64,000 nucleotides of DNA from contig NW_023998459.1 of the NCBI RefSeq assembly GCF_014805625.2, positions 2,396,924 through 2,460,923 on the forward strand. Direction: 5' to 3'. Below are positions 33,768 through 45,299 of the stretch, in pieces; position 1 is the first letter of the stretch; every line of letters starts with the position of its first letter. Under the pieces are notes generated by a model that was given only the letters and a program-made list of their open reading frames with translations, did no database searches and was not told the origin of the DNA. The DNA is from Glossina fuscipes. Taxonomy: Eukaryota; Arthropoda; Insecta; Diptera; Glossinidae. The position numbers were made by a program, and so were the translations under genes.

Positions 33768-34088
33768 CAGAAAAGAGATATTGAATTCTATAAATTCTCT
33801 GCACAAGCGAAGATTGGTCTAGTCGATGTAAGGAAGAGGCAGGTAGCTTTTGAAGATTGCGTATTACTAAAAGGTGGTGGCCAAGCAAATTTGAACGTCT
33901 CGCCCACGGTAAGTAGAGAAGTTGAGACGTCCAGTATAGCTCCATTAGTACCGGTTCACATCATAATCCCAGCAGTGCAAAAGGAAGGATCTGAGGATAA
34001 GGCACAACAAGCCCTTGAATCGGTTGACTTTGGATCTAGTGTAGTTGACTTCACCCAAACCAACCATTTCGTTATCCTCATCCGGTAA
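33768..34088 (+). CDS. Unrecognised 107-codon open frame
   Basis: Open from a stop at 33765 to a stop at 34086. It contains AQARIGLVDVRKRQVAFEDC, LLKGGGQANLNVSPTVSREV and SIAPLVPVHIIIPAVQKEG, a composition more protein-like than surrounding frames (few Asn/Phe/Tyr runs, balanced charge). There is no ATG near its beginning; an in-frame TTG lies at 33891. It ends 47 bp before CR1-like copy E becomes recognisable, so it may be ORF1 N-terminal sequence diverged from copies C and F, part of another retroelement gag, or chance. Confidence 0.25.
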   Translation, partial: QKRDIEFYKFSAQAKIGLVDVRKRQVAFEDCVLLKGGGQANLNVSPTVSREVETSSIAPLVPVHIIIPAVQKEGSEDKAQQALESVDFGSSVVDFTQTNHFVILIR

Positions 34089-34134
34089 CTCGTTGGCCCT
34101 CACTGGAGTGCAGGCTCAGCTGGAAGATTAAACC

Positions 34135-36880
34135 GTGCCTGTTAAGAAGAATTCTCCAGCAGCAAACGAAGCGACGAAGAACTCAAGGAGTAAATTGACA
34201 ACTGCATGTCGTATGTCTATTAGTAATGATGATATGTACCAGGAAATTACTTCGGAAATAATAACAAACCAGGCAATCGATCTCTCATTCAAAGAAAACG
34301 TTAGTGTTTTTGATTCCTTGAAGGCGACCGACAATATCAAAGCTATCCATAGGCTGGAAGTCCCTGCTAGCTTAAGTTTTGCCGCTGTGGCAAGGACGTC
34401 TCCATCCAAGTCACCTTGGCCGCAACACTGGAATATAAAGTAAATAGTAAAAATAAATTTAAATCAACCCCTTTTAATTCGGGTGAGTTGTACATGCTTG
34501 GCAGTCATTAATTCCCCACCCGTGAACTTTTGTGTTGCTGATGACGTTTGTTTGAAGACAGTACCTCCTAGGAAGACAATTCTTTTGTCAAGGCAAAAAC
34601 CCCATCTGTAGGTTTCGGTTACAAAAAACTAAAAGCTTTTTTGCGGCCATTAACATAACATTCATCTATCAAAATGTTAGCGCCTCCCTCAACTCAAAGA
34701 TTCGCTCAATTTTCTTATATTCAGTTTGCACCGATTTCTCTTGTTTGGTCTTTACTGAAACATGGTTAAAGCCTGACTTATTTTTATCTGAACTTTTTCA
34801 TAATTTGTTGCAGGTATTGAGAAAAGATAAATTAGATCGCATAGGGGTTGGGATACTAATTGCTGTGTCAGCTTCAGTCCCGTGCTAATTAAGCTTTTCT
34901 CTTACTACTTCTGACATTGAATTTGCCGCCATTCGGATGATACTAGCAAATAAACAGTTTTACATAACTTGCTCTTATGTTTCCCCAAATGCTAATATTT
35001 CAATCTATGTGACACATGCTGCCCTCTTCAGAGGGGTTGTCGATAAGTCTAAACATACGGATATAATCGTTGTGTTGGGAGACTTCATTATGCCACAAGT
35101 AATTTGTGGTTATTGTGAATACTCCGGCTGTATGGTACGACAGCTGATAGAGCTACACTGTGTCCTAATGAACTATTTGATAGCAATTTATTGCAATATA
35201 ATCGTTTATAGAATTGTAACGGCAGACTATTAGACCTGTGTTTCCCAATGTCCTGGAGATATCTGTGTCTTCTTTCAGCTTGCCTCAAGATTCACATCAT
35301 CCAGCTTTAAGTATAACTCTTCACAATTGACAGGATCGACCGTGGGTCTATTCCACGGATCGAAATCCATCTTTAACAAATAATCACTATGATTTTAAGA
35401 AAACTGACATCTTATTGCTGAAATCTCTTCTTTCTCATAGTAAGCTTGATTTCTCCGTAGGAAATATTGATACTGTAATGTTAGCGTTTTATAAAGACTT
35501 AAGCATTGCTGTTCCTGCGGCTGTATCAGTCAACAATCTATGACCTCGAAGCAGGCGTCCTCCATGCTTTAATAGTCCAATCAAATATCACAAAAATAGG
35601 AAGAACAGACTTTTTAAACAATAAAAGTGGTTCCGCTTACTTACATTACTGCAAGAAATATATTCAAATATCTCAACCACCTATTTTACCATAGATACCT
35701 ACACTTTATAAAATCCGCATTCCTCGTTAACCCTAAACTATGCTTTAAGGTTGAGAATTTCAAAAGAACTCTCTATATATCCCTCCTAAGTTTCTTACAA
35801 TGGTTTGGTCTCTGCTGATGGGATTGAGACCACAAACCTGTTTGCTGATTATTTCTGTTGCAACTGATAAGTTTGATCCAAGTTTACACTACCCTTATCC
35901 GATAACCCGGTGTTGATTTCCAAGTTGGCAATTTTTGCAAATAACATATTAGAGGGGCTGAGCTCTCTAACGTATAGATGTGCGCCAGGACCTGGGAGGA
36001 TTCCATCGTGTATTCTTAAATCATGCTCCGCTGAGCTAAGTGGTGTAACTTCAAAGGTTTTTAATTCGTGCTTGAAGCTAAGTGCTTTCCCATTATATTG
36101 CAAAAAAAAGCTTTCTTATTCCAATTCATGAAATTGGAAACAGGCACCAAGTACAGAACTGTGGCATTTCCAAATTGTTTGAGTGTATAGTCACTCAGCA
36201 TCTAGATTTTGCCATCAAATCATATATTTCTCTTTTCCAGCATGGGTTTCGGAAAGGAAGGTCTTGAATCTATAAGAGTTCACTTGCCAGGTGTCAAAGG
36301 CTTTTACTGGTGGCGCTTGCGCGGACGTTATATACGTTATATACATTTGACCTGGTTAACTATAACTTACTGATTTTTAAACTCCAGGCGTCGGGCTTTC
36401 CTGCCCATTTATCGAAATAATAAGTTCTTATCTAAAAAATAGATCATTAAGCATTCTGTTTAACAGCATTTCCTCGGGTGAAATCCCTTTGACGTCGGGT
36501 GATGATGTTAAGCTTTTTAATACATTTTCCTCGGATTTGGGTTCGCGTCAACTTCCAAATGGTGTATATAATTTGGTCGCATGGTGCTCGGTAAATTTTA
36601 TGAAACTAAGTCTAAATAAATGCAAGTAAATGTCGCTCTCGAGAAGGTCGTCATAATTCGGTGTATTTCATTGATTCTCACAAGTTAGAAGAAATTAAGC
36701 ACATGGATTTAGAGGTGCTATTTGATCAAATATTACGTTTTAATTTAATTTAACAATGTTCCCAATCGCCCTTCTAGGTACTTTATATTTATTGAGCTTA
36801 GTCAGTGTGAATACAACTACGAGCTGTTTTACCCGCTCAGTGATGGTAAAAAGTAACGTAAGTAAACCGGAACTACTGAT
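34135..36880 (+). mobile_element. CR1-like LINE copy E, long but heavily decayed
   Basis: Covers ORF1 to near the 3' part of ORF2. ORF1: LSFAAVARTSPS near 34373 and a relic of the PPRK-IFVSRL region near 34565. Endonuclease: FTETWLKPDLF near 34752, TSDIEFAAIRM near 34910, FYITCSYVSPNANI near 34962, VLGDF near 35074. Linker and RT: KYHKNRKNRLFK near 35590, TNLFADYF near 35835, CAPGPGRIPS near 35981, then motif A region as VIYVIYI-PG, and motif B region as IPLTSG near 36485 joined directly to DDVKLFNTF (motif C), so the SGVPQGSHLGPI block is deleted. It ends near NTTTSCFTRSV at 36840. Every domain carries stops or shifts, so it is older than C and F. Confidence 0.8.
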
Positions 36881-37859
36881 TAAAAATCGTTCATCTATTT
36901 ATCGATAGATTTAGCCACGGCCCACGCGAGACGAACCTTACCCGGTTTATTTGTATTAAAAGCCACGAAGACTGGAAAGTACCATATGCGGCCAGCGTGT
37001 AGTCCAAGACCTTTCCACCGTAAGGAGTAGTTTTTTTACTTATGTCTGCATAGTTTGGAGTCTTTTTCGAATTTCTTTTGGGGATACTTCAAATTATGTA
37101 ACTGAAGATGATGTCAACTTTCGAACGACAACGCGGAATCACCTTTTCATCGAATACTACTTTTAAATTGTCAATTTTCCTTTATAGTGGTGCCTTTTCA
37201 TGGCTTTTTCTTTCTCGTCTAATAAGACTGTTCTTTCTTGAGGGTCTTCCAGGTGAAAATATTATGTATTCACTTCATTATGTGGTGTTTTGTAACAAGT
37301 TCGCGTTCACATATACCGACATTTAAGGGAATTGAGCTTATCTCCTACCCTGCAGAGTCCATCTTAAACGAATTTTTATAAAGATCGATTAATTGCATCC
37401 ATATGACAATCTTTTAAGACTTTGACGATGTCATTAAAATTTAAACATTGCGTGGGTGGTTCGAAAATATTGTAGTGGGGGAGATTCATTTTGAACACTC
37501 AATACTGCAGCATTAATATTGAGTGATTCAATTTCTGACCGTATTGCATCACCAGCCCAACGTACTTCTAGAGTTCCTTCTTTACCTCTCAGTTCGAACT
37601 TGTTCCATTAAAATTATCGACGATTTTTCCCCTAAAGCCGCAAACATGTCCAAAGAGCAACCATTGCAGGAATTGCCCAGAGCCTGAAGCATGGCCTTCC
37701 TTGATAACTATTATTATGTGTATTTATACTTCGGATTTTACAGATCTCATTTTTGAGAAAATGTCACACCGTTTTGCTCATGTTGCTTGACTTAGCTGGC
37801 AGCAACTGCTGTTGCTTATATCCAGCCACTCAAACTTTCATGATTGATACCTTTACGTC
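36881..37859. other. No certain gene; possibly distal BEL/Pao remnant
   Basis: Minus-strand text near 37690-37600 reads HASGSGQF and, in another frame, NGCSLDMFAALGEKSS; this may be decayed sequence downstream of the gag at 37860-38280, but no motif is decisive. The plus frame 37108-37326 (72 codons) is not recognised. Confidence 0.3.
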
Positions 37860-38280
37860 TTTACATGCTTAGTCCAATGTAGCTTTTGATTACTTGGTAA
37901 TTTAGCGACTAAAGTTTTCACTTTCATAGGATTATCAAATTTGGTCACCATACTACACTCATCGAGAAAACATTTCGTACAGGCGGAGCATGTTCGATAA
38001 TACCCTCCAGTCAGTCTGTCAAAGAAGGAATTTCATCCCTTTCTTTATCTTTCGGTAGGGACTACGCTCTGGGCGATTAAAACTCGTCCATTGCATTTGT
38101 GTAATGTCACCTGTCATTTAGGGAATCATGAATTTGCTCTTCACTAATTGTTTAGCACGACCGCGAAATCATGGTTGTAAACTTATTGAGTTTTTGCCGT
38201 CACAGTAATCGAATATCCCGGTTCTATTTTTATAATTCCTGATGAACACCGGACAGTTCTCAAATTTTGGCAGTGCCTTG
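37860..38280 (-). pseudogene. BEL/Pao gag (DUF1759-type) fragment
   Basis: Minus-strand remnant of a BEL/Pao capsid-like gag. LPKFENCPVFIRNYKNRTGI starts near 38273, matching the family pattern LP-FSGNP-DWP-FI--Y-NST. FRGRAKQLVKSKFMIP follows a stop near 38169 (pattern L-G-A-E-VRS-LL-P). Further on, DNPMKVKTLVAKLPSNQKLH lies near 37950-37890 (pattern NP-LL-ELV-KLP---KL-W). At least two frame changes and several stops are present. It is not in register with the LTR at 39264, which points the other way. The integrase fragment at 14.3 kb belongs to the same superfamily but not demonstrably to the same element. Confidence 0.65.
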
Positions 38281-39263
38281 GATAATACCCGGTAATAACG
38301 TTCCACGTTGTTGGTTGAAGCGAAGAAGAACTGTTTGTAAAAGAATATTTGTCTTGCATCACCATGCGATGAAATTTTTTGCTTTTTTTCCAAATGCGAC
38401 CGATGAAATTATATTTTTTTCTTCTAACGTAAGAACTTGCAACTGTGTTTGTTTAAAATGTATGTAAGCATATTTGAGCTGATGGTGTGAGGAAAATGGC
38501 GTTGAATGTACTTGTCGTTGTTGTTGTCAGCGATGGGATATTGCTGAGGCCACTAATGTTTAAGAAATTTTGTTGTGCTAGTATAAAAGCCACTCGCCAA
38601 CAATCGTTCGACTTTGTTGTGCAGGCGGTCTCAAAGGTACGGGATTGCTTACGTTACTTCCAATCGATTGATTACTTGGTGACGAGGTGATTTGTATATC
38701 GATAGAAATATGGTGCTGTCAATACACGGCAATTGTTGACTCACTTTTGACGTGTTCCTTAAGGCTACTTATTGACCAAAACAACTTGAGCAAATCCAAA
38801 TTATATTAGCAGATTGTAACACTTGTTAATTTTGCAATCCTGTAGTGGTGTATTAACTTCGATCGCGACATTTTGCGGTCATAAAGAATGAAGTTCGTGA
38901 CGCGTGAGATTTTCTTGGGTTTTTTGAGAAATCAATTTGGCCAATCTGGCTTCGATCGGTTGTGTTTCCTATAAGAAAGGGAAAAATATATCAAGAATCA
39001 TTTTTAAAACTGGAGATTCTAGTAAAACTTTATGTATAAAAGTTTCGTTACGCCGCAGTTAATTTGCATAATTTGGAATTAAATTGCTTTTGCATTAGCC
39101 TATTAAATAATTAAATACTGTTTTGAATACAATCAATTGTAATGGAAACTATCAAGCAACTAAATTGCATTAAAGTTTAAGAAAAAGTGTTGCTTTCATA
39201 CACAATTGCAGTAAATTTAAATACTGAAGTACCTATATTAAGTCATGTTAGTAAATTATGTAC
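38281..39263. other. No recognisable gene
   Basis: Small frames only (38487-38690, plus, 67 codons). Nothing identified. Confidence 0.4.
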
Positions 39264-39264
39264 T

Positions 39265-39289
39265 GTAAGGAAGCGCTTTGCTTCCTTAC
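39265..39289. repeat. Terminal hairpin of LTR copy 2
   Basis: GTAAGGAAGC - GCTTT - GCTTCCTTAC, a perfect 10-bp stem starting one base inside the LTR. Confidence 0.85.
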
Positions 39290-39440
39290 GGAATACAGGT
39301 CCGTCCGCTTAAATGTCTACCATTAGACCATAGTAACATTTAGTCCGGTTCCTCCGTCCGCGCGAAAAACGAAATACCTCTCGGTAGGGCACACGATCAT
39401 CCGCCTCTGGCCCTAACGCAATGTAAGTAACCATGGTAAC

Positions 39441-39640
39441 TGCATAAACCTCACAAAAATGTATTACAGACACATGTAACATAAACCTCACACCAATATA
39501 TTACAAACACTTGTAGCCTAAACTTTATACCAATACATTGCAAATACATGTAACATAAAGCTCACGCAATTATATTACCAACACTTGTAGCATAAACATT
39601 ATACAAGTAGAGTACAAACACATATAGCATAAGTCACCAA
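39441..39640. repeat. Tandem repeat, about 37-bp unit, 5+ copies (U3 of LTR copy 2)
   Basis: Units of the form TGTARCATAAACYTYACACC followed by AATATATTACAAACAC, spanning 39441 to about 39640. Alternate units resemble each other more closely (ATGTAACATAAA versus TTGTAGCATAAA), suggesting a dimeric 74-bp higher-order unit. Confidence 0.8.
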
Positions 39641-39919
39641 ATAAGTGATATCAAAACTACAAAACCAATCAAACCATGTAAATATGTATGTACAATTGGA
39701 AAACGTAGGTAACATCTGCAACCTTATATAAATATATTTGAAAAAAATCACATACATAACTGTATAGTAACATAGGATAGACACACATAACATGTAGGGA
39801 AAAAAAAATGTATTTTCATACAAGTCGGAGCTGAGGTTGCGGCAGAGAGTTTGTCAAACACATGTAAACGCATATAGCCGAGAGCATGCATGTAAAGGAA
39901 CAGCGAGCGTGAATGCGAC

Positions 39920-39985
39920 TATAAAAGAGCGTGCCCCATCACACTCAGTCTTTCGATTGTGTCATAGGCGCCTGAGGTAAGTGTT
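39920..39985 (+). promoter_or_regulatory. LTR promoter: TATA box, initiator, splice donor
   Basis: TATAAAAG at 39920-39927, arthropod-type initiator TCAGTC at 39945-39950 (start inferred at A39947, 27 nt after the TATA box), and a consensus 5' splice site GAG|GTAAGTG with GT at 39977-39978, 30 nt downstream of the inferred start. The layout is conserved in LTR copy 1. Confidence 0.6.
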
Positions 39986-40039
39986 CACGGACTACTTGGT
40001 AAGCTGATTTTTATTAATAGTTTTTTTGACTTTACGGAT

Positions 40040-40076
40040 AGGGGATGAGCTGGCTTAGCTGTTATTCGCCATCCCT
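40040..40076 (+). repeat. Leader hairpin of LTR copy 2
   Basis: AGGGGATG at 40040-40047 can pair with CATCCCT at 40070-40076, about 93 nt after the inferred transcription start. The loop differs from copy 1 while the stem is the same. Confidence 0.6.
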
Positions 40077-40634
40077 GTAGGACTGAGTAATATTTTTTTC
40101 TAGACATTAACCAACTAGGGACAAACCGGTGGCCCAGAGGGGCAAGGCTGCTATTACACTGGCAACGTATCCGCTTTTTGTAGTAATCCGCGATATCGGA
40201 AGGAAAAAAGAATCTCTAACCACGTGTGCGAAAAATCGTTAATAAAAGTTACAAGAGGAAGTCGGGTCACCTCGCTGGTTTCCTCCTATCTCTCTACAAA
40301 TTGCTTGTAATCTCTTATACAAAAATAAAAGCAACATAAGGTCACACCCGAAGGTCCGAAACATTTTGTTTTCTTATAAATTGTCTTGCAAAGAGTCCTC
40401 GAGTGGCTGAGTTTACCCTGACCAAGAAGACTCGTTACAGTACATACTCTTGTGAATACACAAAGAGCACCTCCTGCATCCTGAGAATAAAATCAAAGAT
40501 TTATTTCGAGATACATAAGAAGAAAATTCAAAGTAATTACTTTTATTTTGAAATATATACATATATATTATGCTTTTTAACCAGGCCTTCTTTCGTTTGC
40601 GTTGAGGAGTAATTTCCCTATTCCAATTGACATA

Positions 40635-41432
40635 TGTGTATCGCCAAGCGTTAGACCAATACTTGAGTACGCCTCTGTTGTGTGGTCTCCTTTCTATAGG
40701 TGCTATGTAGATTCAATTCAATGTGTTCAAAAGCAAAAAGTGTTTGCCCAAAGGAAATCCTCCCTATGAAAATAGGTTACTTCTGCCGCCACTTGAAAAA
40801 CGTAGATTAATAAATCGTCTAGCGTTTCCTTCTTAATTTAAGTAATAAATGGTACTCTAGATTCCCTCTCTTTTCTAAGCACTTCATCTTTTTTAAGCCT
40901 AGTCAATGGAAACACAATTAGGAGCTGTTTAGCTCGCTCAGAGTTGTTCGCAAGAACCTAAATGGTCTATTACTTATTCCCAATATCGGATTCGTTGCAG
41001 TCTATTAAAGCAACTTTGCTTAATATACGCGATTTACCTATATCGTACTTAAACTAACTTGCATTGTTAAATTATCATTTTTTTTATTTCGAAAACTAAA
41101 TAGTGTTGTTAACGTTGTCGGTTACAAAGCTTACGCATAATTGCAATGGTTTAGAGGTTCACTTGAAACCTTGATCTGTTTTTGTTTTGTGCGTGCTGCT
41201 GTGCTAGCTGTGTACATGCCTTTTTTTTCATTCTTATTCATTTATAAATGAATTATTATTTACAGTTACTTTGCTTTTATTATTCTTTTTTCACATCTTT
41301 CTATATATTGTGCACTAGCTTTTAAAATAATTAGTATAAAATTTACTTTTAAGATTTACTTGAATTCGACTGTTAATTTGGCTTCGTTGAATTTCATGTA
41401 TAAGTAAGTAAATAGGTAAAAAAAAATGACAG
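40635..41432 (+). mobile_element. CR1-like LINE copy D, 3' fragment
   Basis: C-terminal part of ORF2 and the 3' untranslated region. It contains SPFYRCYVDSIQCVQKQK near 40690 (compare SPSHRCYVDS in copy C), a decayed ENRLLLLSLPS region near 40770 and ISDSLQSIKATLLNIRDLP near 40984. The terminal segment GAATTCGAC and GTTGAATTTCATGTATAAGT ends near 41405, followed by a (GTAA)n-like tail. The 5' truncation falls in the RT thumb. It lies about 250 bp downstream of LTR copy 2. Confidence 0.85.
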
Positions 41433-43380
41433 TTTCAGTCGTTCTTTTGGCTCCATAAAAGTTTCGAAGAGTGCACTTTTTGAGTGCATCCATCTGTGGG
41501 GTTTGCGTTGGATACAAAGCAAAACCATCTTATTACTTCCGAAGTAACTAGCTTTACAATTAATATAATATACTAATTATTCCATCACATAAAAGTGTCT
41601 GACCTTGACTAGATGGTGAAAAATATTACTTTCTCCTACACAAACTTCGACGACTAACGTAGAGCAAATCTCATCAGAATTGGATTCCTTTTTTTCTTTT
41701 GTTGCTTTACCATTCCAACTATTAGTATAAAATTTTGAGCATTCTTTTGAATTCATCTGTACACGATTGTGTACGTTTTTATTTTTGTGTATAACCCCCT
41801 GAGTACAAGAACTGGGTAAACACATCTTGGATTGTTCAATTTTTTTTTGTTTTTGTCAAACCACTTTTTCTACTACCCAGCTAATTCTTTGTGCATTGCA
41901 TTGTTAACTCGATTTTTTTTTTCGGATGACCGACAGTGTTTACCACTGGGGTTCATTCGTAGATAACTTGGGAATTATAGTTCCATTTGTAGCAGCATAC
42001 TTTTGCTCAATCCGTCCACTACTTATTATGAACTATTGTTTATGTCAGGTTGGGCTCTGTGCTTATCTGAAAAGATAAACATTAACTTTGGACGAACATT
42101 ACTTTTTAATTTGCCATTTAAGACCTCGAAGACTCGAAAAGTCTCCTTTCCTCTCGATAACCGAATATTTAATCCATTCTCCATTTTGTTCTTTGTGAGC
42201 AATTTACGATTTCATATTCAGTTTTGTTTATTCTTTTTTTATTTGTATTTAATAATATATTCATAACATATATCTTTTTACATTTGTATCATAAATTAAT
42301 TCCATTATATTAGAACGTACACTCCGTATTATTATGAGCACACCTTTTTATGATATAAACCACTTAAAAGTTATTTCCATCTTTTGCAACGGTTCAGTGT
42401 CTGCAAAACCTCCCTGTTTGTCTGAAAATTAAACTAATGACTTAACAATTTTCAGGACTAATCTTAAGTTGAAGAGGATCGAAGATTGGAGAGACGGGCG
42501 AACATGTCACTGCTGAGCCAGCTAGTACGGCAAATATGGGGGTTTTAAATTTTTTTTTCACGGACACTCCTCAGAAGGTTGTATTTAAAGAAATATATAT
42601 TTTTTAGCTCATAGGAATAAATAGAAACCTACTTATCGAACAGGCAGATCATAAGCCATAGGCCATTCTGCAACCTATCGTACCTACAGTTTTCCTCCGC
42701 CCTTGGTTTTAAATAGAAGGCCTCGAAGCTGAGTCCGATAACTCTCATAACTTGCTTTCCTCTCACAAAAAAAAAAATTTTAGCACATTTTTACTTTAGT
42801 TTCTTTGTTATTTTCTTTTAATTAATATTACCTTCAACAGCAGAAACAATGTCAATATCTCTACATTAATTAAAAGGGGACGGATTAAATAATTTGTAAG
42901 TATATATGTATGATTGCTTAAATTATGCTATATACTAAGGAAATCATATATTTACGTTATATGTAAAATAGATGCCATGAAGAACATTATATGCCGAATG
43001 CTGCAGATGATGACATTAATATTAGAGATGACAAAATTAATAGTGAAGTTGACGACGTAATTAAAAGAGGAATTGGAATGTTTCTGAATGAACTGACCTC
43101 TTCCTAAAGGACAAACTTCGCAGCGCCATACAATACATATTTTGTTTTTCTATCCATTACGAAATGTAGACTCGAGTTTTAAACATTTTTAAAATGTGAG
43201 TATTATAAAAGGCGATATTATTAATATTTTATTTCTTCTCAATATGTCTGATACATTTAACAGAACAACAAATTCCTTATTTAAAATTGGAAAATTAAAA
43301 AAAATTTTCAAAGCGACAAAAATTAATTAAAATTCAAATTTATCAGTTTACAAATATAGATCCTGAAGAAGTCTTCTGCT
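41433..43380. other. No recognisable gene
   Basis: T-rich sequence; frames at 41577-41825 (minus) and 42003-42266 (plus) are unrecognised and biased in composition. Confidence 0.4.
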
Positions 43381-43384
43381 CCAG

Positions 43385-43550
43385 TTTGCAATTGGACATT
43401 ACGTTTAAACATATATTTTGGGACTGCCAAAACCTCTCTACAACAAAATACATGAACAAAACGCTTACGACTTTTAAAAACTGAAGGACAGGATAAGATG
43501 AAGGATAAAATAAGAAAATTTTATTATGCTCATGTAAGCGAACATAGTGA
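43385..43550 (+). pseudogene. Possible LINE ORF2 C-terminal relic
   Basis: The plus frame reads DITFKHIFWDCQNLSTTKYM, resembling the C-terminal H-x3-C region of I/R1/Jockey-type ORF2 proteins (E--KHILW-CP-----R). It ends without other domains. Weak, single-motif evidence. Confidence 0.3.
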
Positions 43551-43754
43551 GGTTTAAATATGCATGTCGGGTGGCTATCGGCAAACTCATTTGAAATCTT
43601 CTTTACGGCTTGAATTAACTCGAACTGATTGTTTTGATATTTTTAAGCTATCATCAGAATGCGTTAGTATCGAAACCGAAGGAGCTAAGACCGTCGTGTC
43701 TTTGGTGAGACCAAGCGAATAAGGGAGCTTCCTTCCAATGGTTTTTCAAAACCT

Positions 43755-44110
43755 TCTTACATTTAGGATAATTAAGCTTATTTTAGGTACCATAATCATA
43801 ACATGCGTTTTTCTGCTAGGCAATTATCAAATCCAGTTTGTGAACAATTTCATATTCAGACATATGATGATTACAAGATTTTTTGAACTTGGATTTCTTC
43901 AACCCTTCGGCTAGTAAATCACGTCTCAACATTCTCGCAAATGAGCTCCGAATGTAATTTCAAAATGTATAAGTGCTTTCCGGACATCGGAACATAAGTT
44001 CCTTTTCAGTGCTTCGACTAATTCATTATCACCTGTAGGAATTTCAAGCCGATCGGTCAATTGCAAAATTGCGCCATTATACACACCACACTTTTCAGCA
44101 ATGTTTTACT
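43755..44110 (-). pseudogene. Retrotransposon gag relic (probably Ty3/gypsy)
   Basis: Minus-strand frame from about 44107 reads AILQLTDRLEIPTGDNELVE, LKRNLCSDVRKALIHFEI and HLREC, in the style of the C-terminal capsid segment of gypsy-type gags (L-RNL-PDIR--L). About 100 bp further, CYDYGT, a stop, then NKLNYPKC looks like a degenerate CCHC nucleic-acid-binding knuckle. Coordinates and frame continuity are approximate; no pol follows. Confidence 0.45.
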
Positions 44111-44549
44111 TTCTACTACGTATCACTACACTATTTACACTAATCTTACGACACAAAACTACCCATTCCACTGTATGGACCATACACGGTAGTATCTCCT
44201 ATTTGACTAAATGGCTCTTACGATAGTATTTCTAATACCAATCCAAGGCTTTACCTTTTACCAATGTTTAGATGCCAACCGTAAATTATATTAAATACTT
44301 TATACAGATTCGAATTGTAATGTAAATGACAAACTGTTGGAGATTGTATCGGAAGCGTACCGGTGTGAAAAGACAAATTATGATAATTTGAATAACGTTG
44401 AGTTGTATTTATATTCAAACAGCTCAGTTGACATCTATTGGCACATTGTCTCTAGCCAATTGTGATTGTTAAGCCTTAAATTTTTCATTCGCTTTTTATT
44501 CAAAGTCTTGTTATTTGTACTATCTTTATGAGGGTTAGTATTGGAATTA

Positions 44550-45090
44550 ATTTGGAATATGCTGTTGTCGCAAATTCGAGAGGCAATTCAATCAGAATGA
44601 TTAACAAGGCGGCCCATTCTTGATCAAGCGGAATATTACTGTTTTTGTGCCAAGTAAACACTAATGCACTCTTCATGAAAAATATGGTTGCACAAAGAAA
44701 AAATAACGTTTTAAGAGTTTCAAAATTCCGCGATTACACGATGGGCAATATTCTCCATTAATTTGAAGTTTTTATCTACCAAATTTGCGGATTGTTCTTT
44801 TGCCACTTCAATGCTAAGGTCATCATGCTCGTGTTTTAGTTATTTATATGCTCGCTTAAGTTTCTCAAATTTACCGGTAATGCCGTTGAAGATATCCTTT
44901 TCCAGTTTTCGTATTCTTCAATTCTTGTGACTGTATTTCTTGCAATTGTTCCAGTTGCTTTTCCAACTTTCCTATTTGTTCACATTTTTCTTCGTATTTT
45001 TCCTTTCAGGCTTTATGCCTTTCTAGCAAATGATTTTAACGGGCCTTAAAATCCAAAAAATAATCATCCACTTGGCTACTTCTTCAACTA
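44550..45090 (-). pseudogene. Coiled-coil gene fragment with RING-like piece
   Basis: Reading leftward from 45090, a charged coiled-coil segment appears: KYEEKCEQIGKLEKQLEQLQ near 45000, then after a shift near 44895 DIFNGITGKFEKLKRAYK, LKHEHDDLSIEVAKEQSANL and NFKLMENIAHRVIAEF, ending near 44718. In another frame immediately after, YCPSCNRG and SLCNHIFHEECISVYLAQK (about 44747-44640) fit C-x2-C...C-x-H-x2-H-x2-C of a RING-H2 finger but lack the final C-x2-C. A further open stretch reads LDQEWAALLIILIELPLEFA near 44625. The parent gene is unknown; a RING plus coiled-coil ubiquitin ligase or a gag with a coiled coil are both possible. Confidence 0.3.
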
Positions 45091-45299
45091 ATTAAGCACT
45101 TTGAAAAAAATCAAAATTACACAATCACAATTCTCCTCCGTTCTTAATTTCGCTGCGCAGTGAAAGTTTAAACTCCAACCCAAGTCCAACGCGATTTCGA
45201 ATTTCATTGCCGAAGAGTTTGCCTTTATCGTAGCAACAGTGAGTGCCCAGTCGGCAAAGGCATGATGCTCACCCATTGAACACACACCCACTAGGATGC

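Larger units (their letters stand above)
39264..40390 (+). mobile_element. LTR of an LTR retrotransposon, copy 2 (about 1.1 kb)
   Basis: Begins TGTAAGGAAGC and ends GTCTTGCA, matching the inverted unit at 3936-5941. In order: terminal hairpin (39265-39289), CAGGTCCGTCCGC, a short-period repeat array, TATA box (39920), initiator TCAGTC (39945), splice donor (39976/39977), leader hairpin (40040-40076), ACTGGCAACGTATCCGC near 40158, TCACCTCGCTGG near 40266, an AATAAA signal (40325) and CCCGAAGGTCC near 40349. The U3 contents differ entirely from copy 1, where other tandem repeats occupy the same place. No target-site duplication was found (flanks TGTAC and AAGAG). No gag or pol sequence adjoins it in the right orientation. 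Confidence 0.65.

Noticed and set aside
39264..40390. 5' LTR of the BEL/Pao gag at 37.9-38.3 kb
   Set aside because: The LTR promoter points rightward, while the gag lies to the left on the minus strand, so they cannot be a 5' LTR and its gag.
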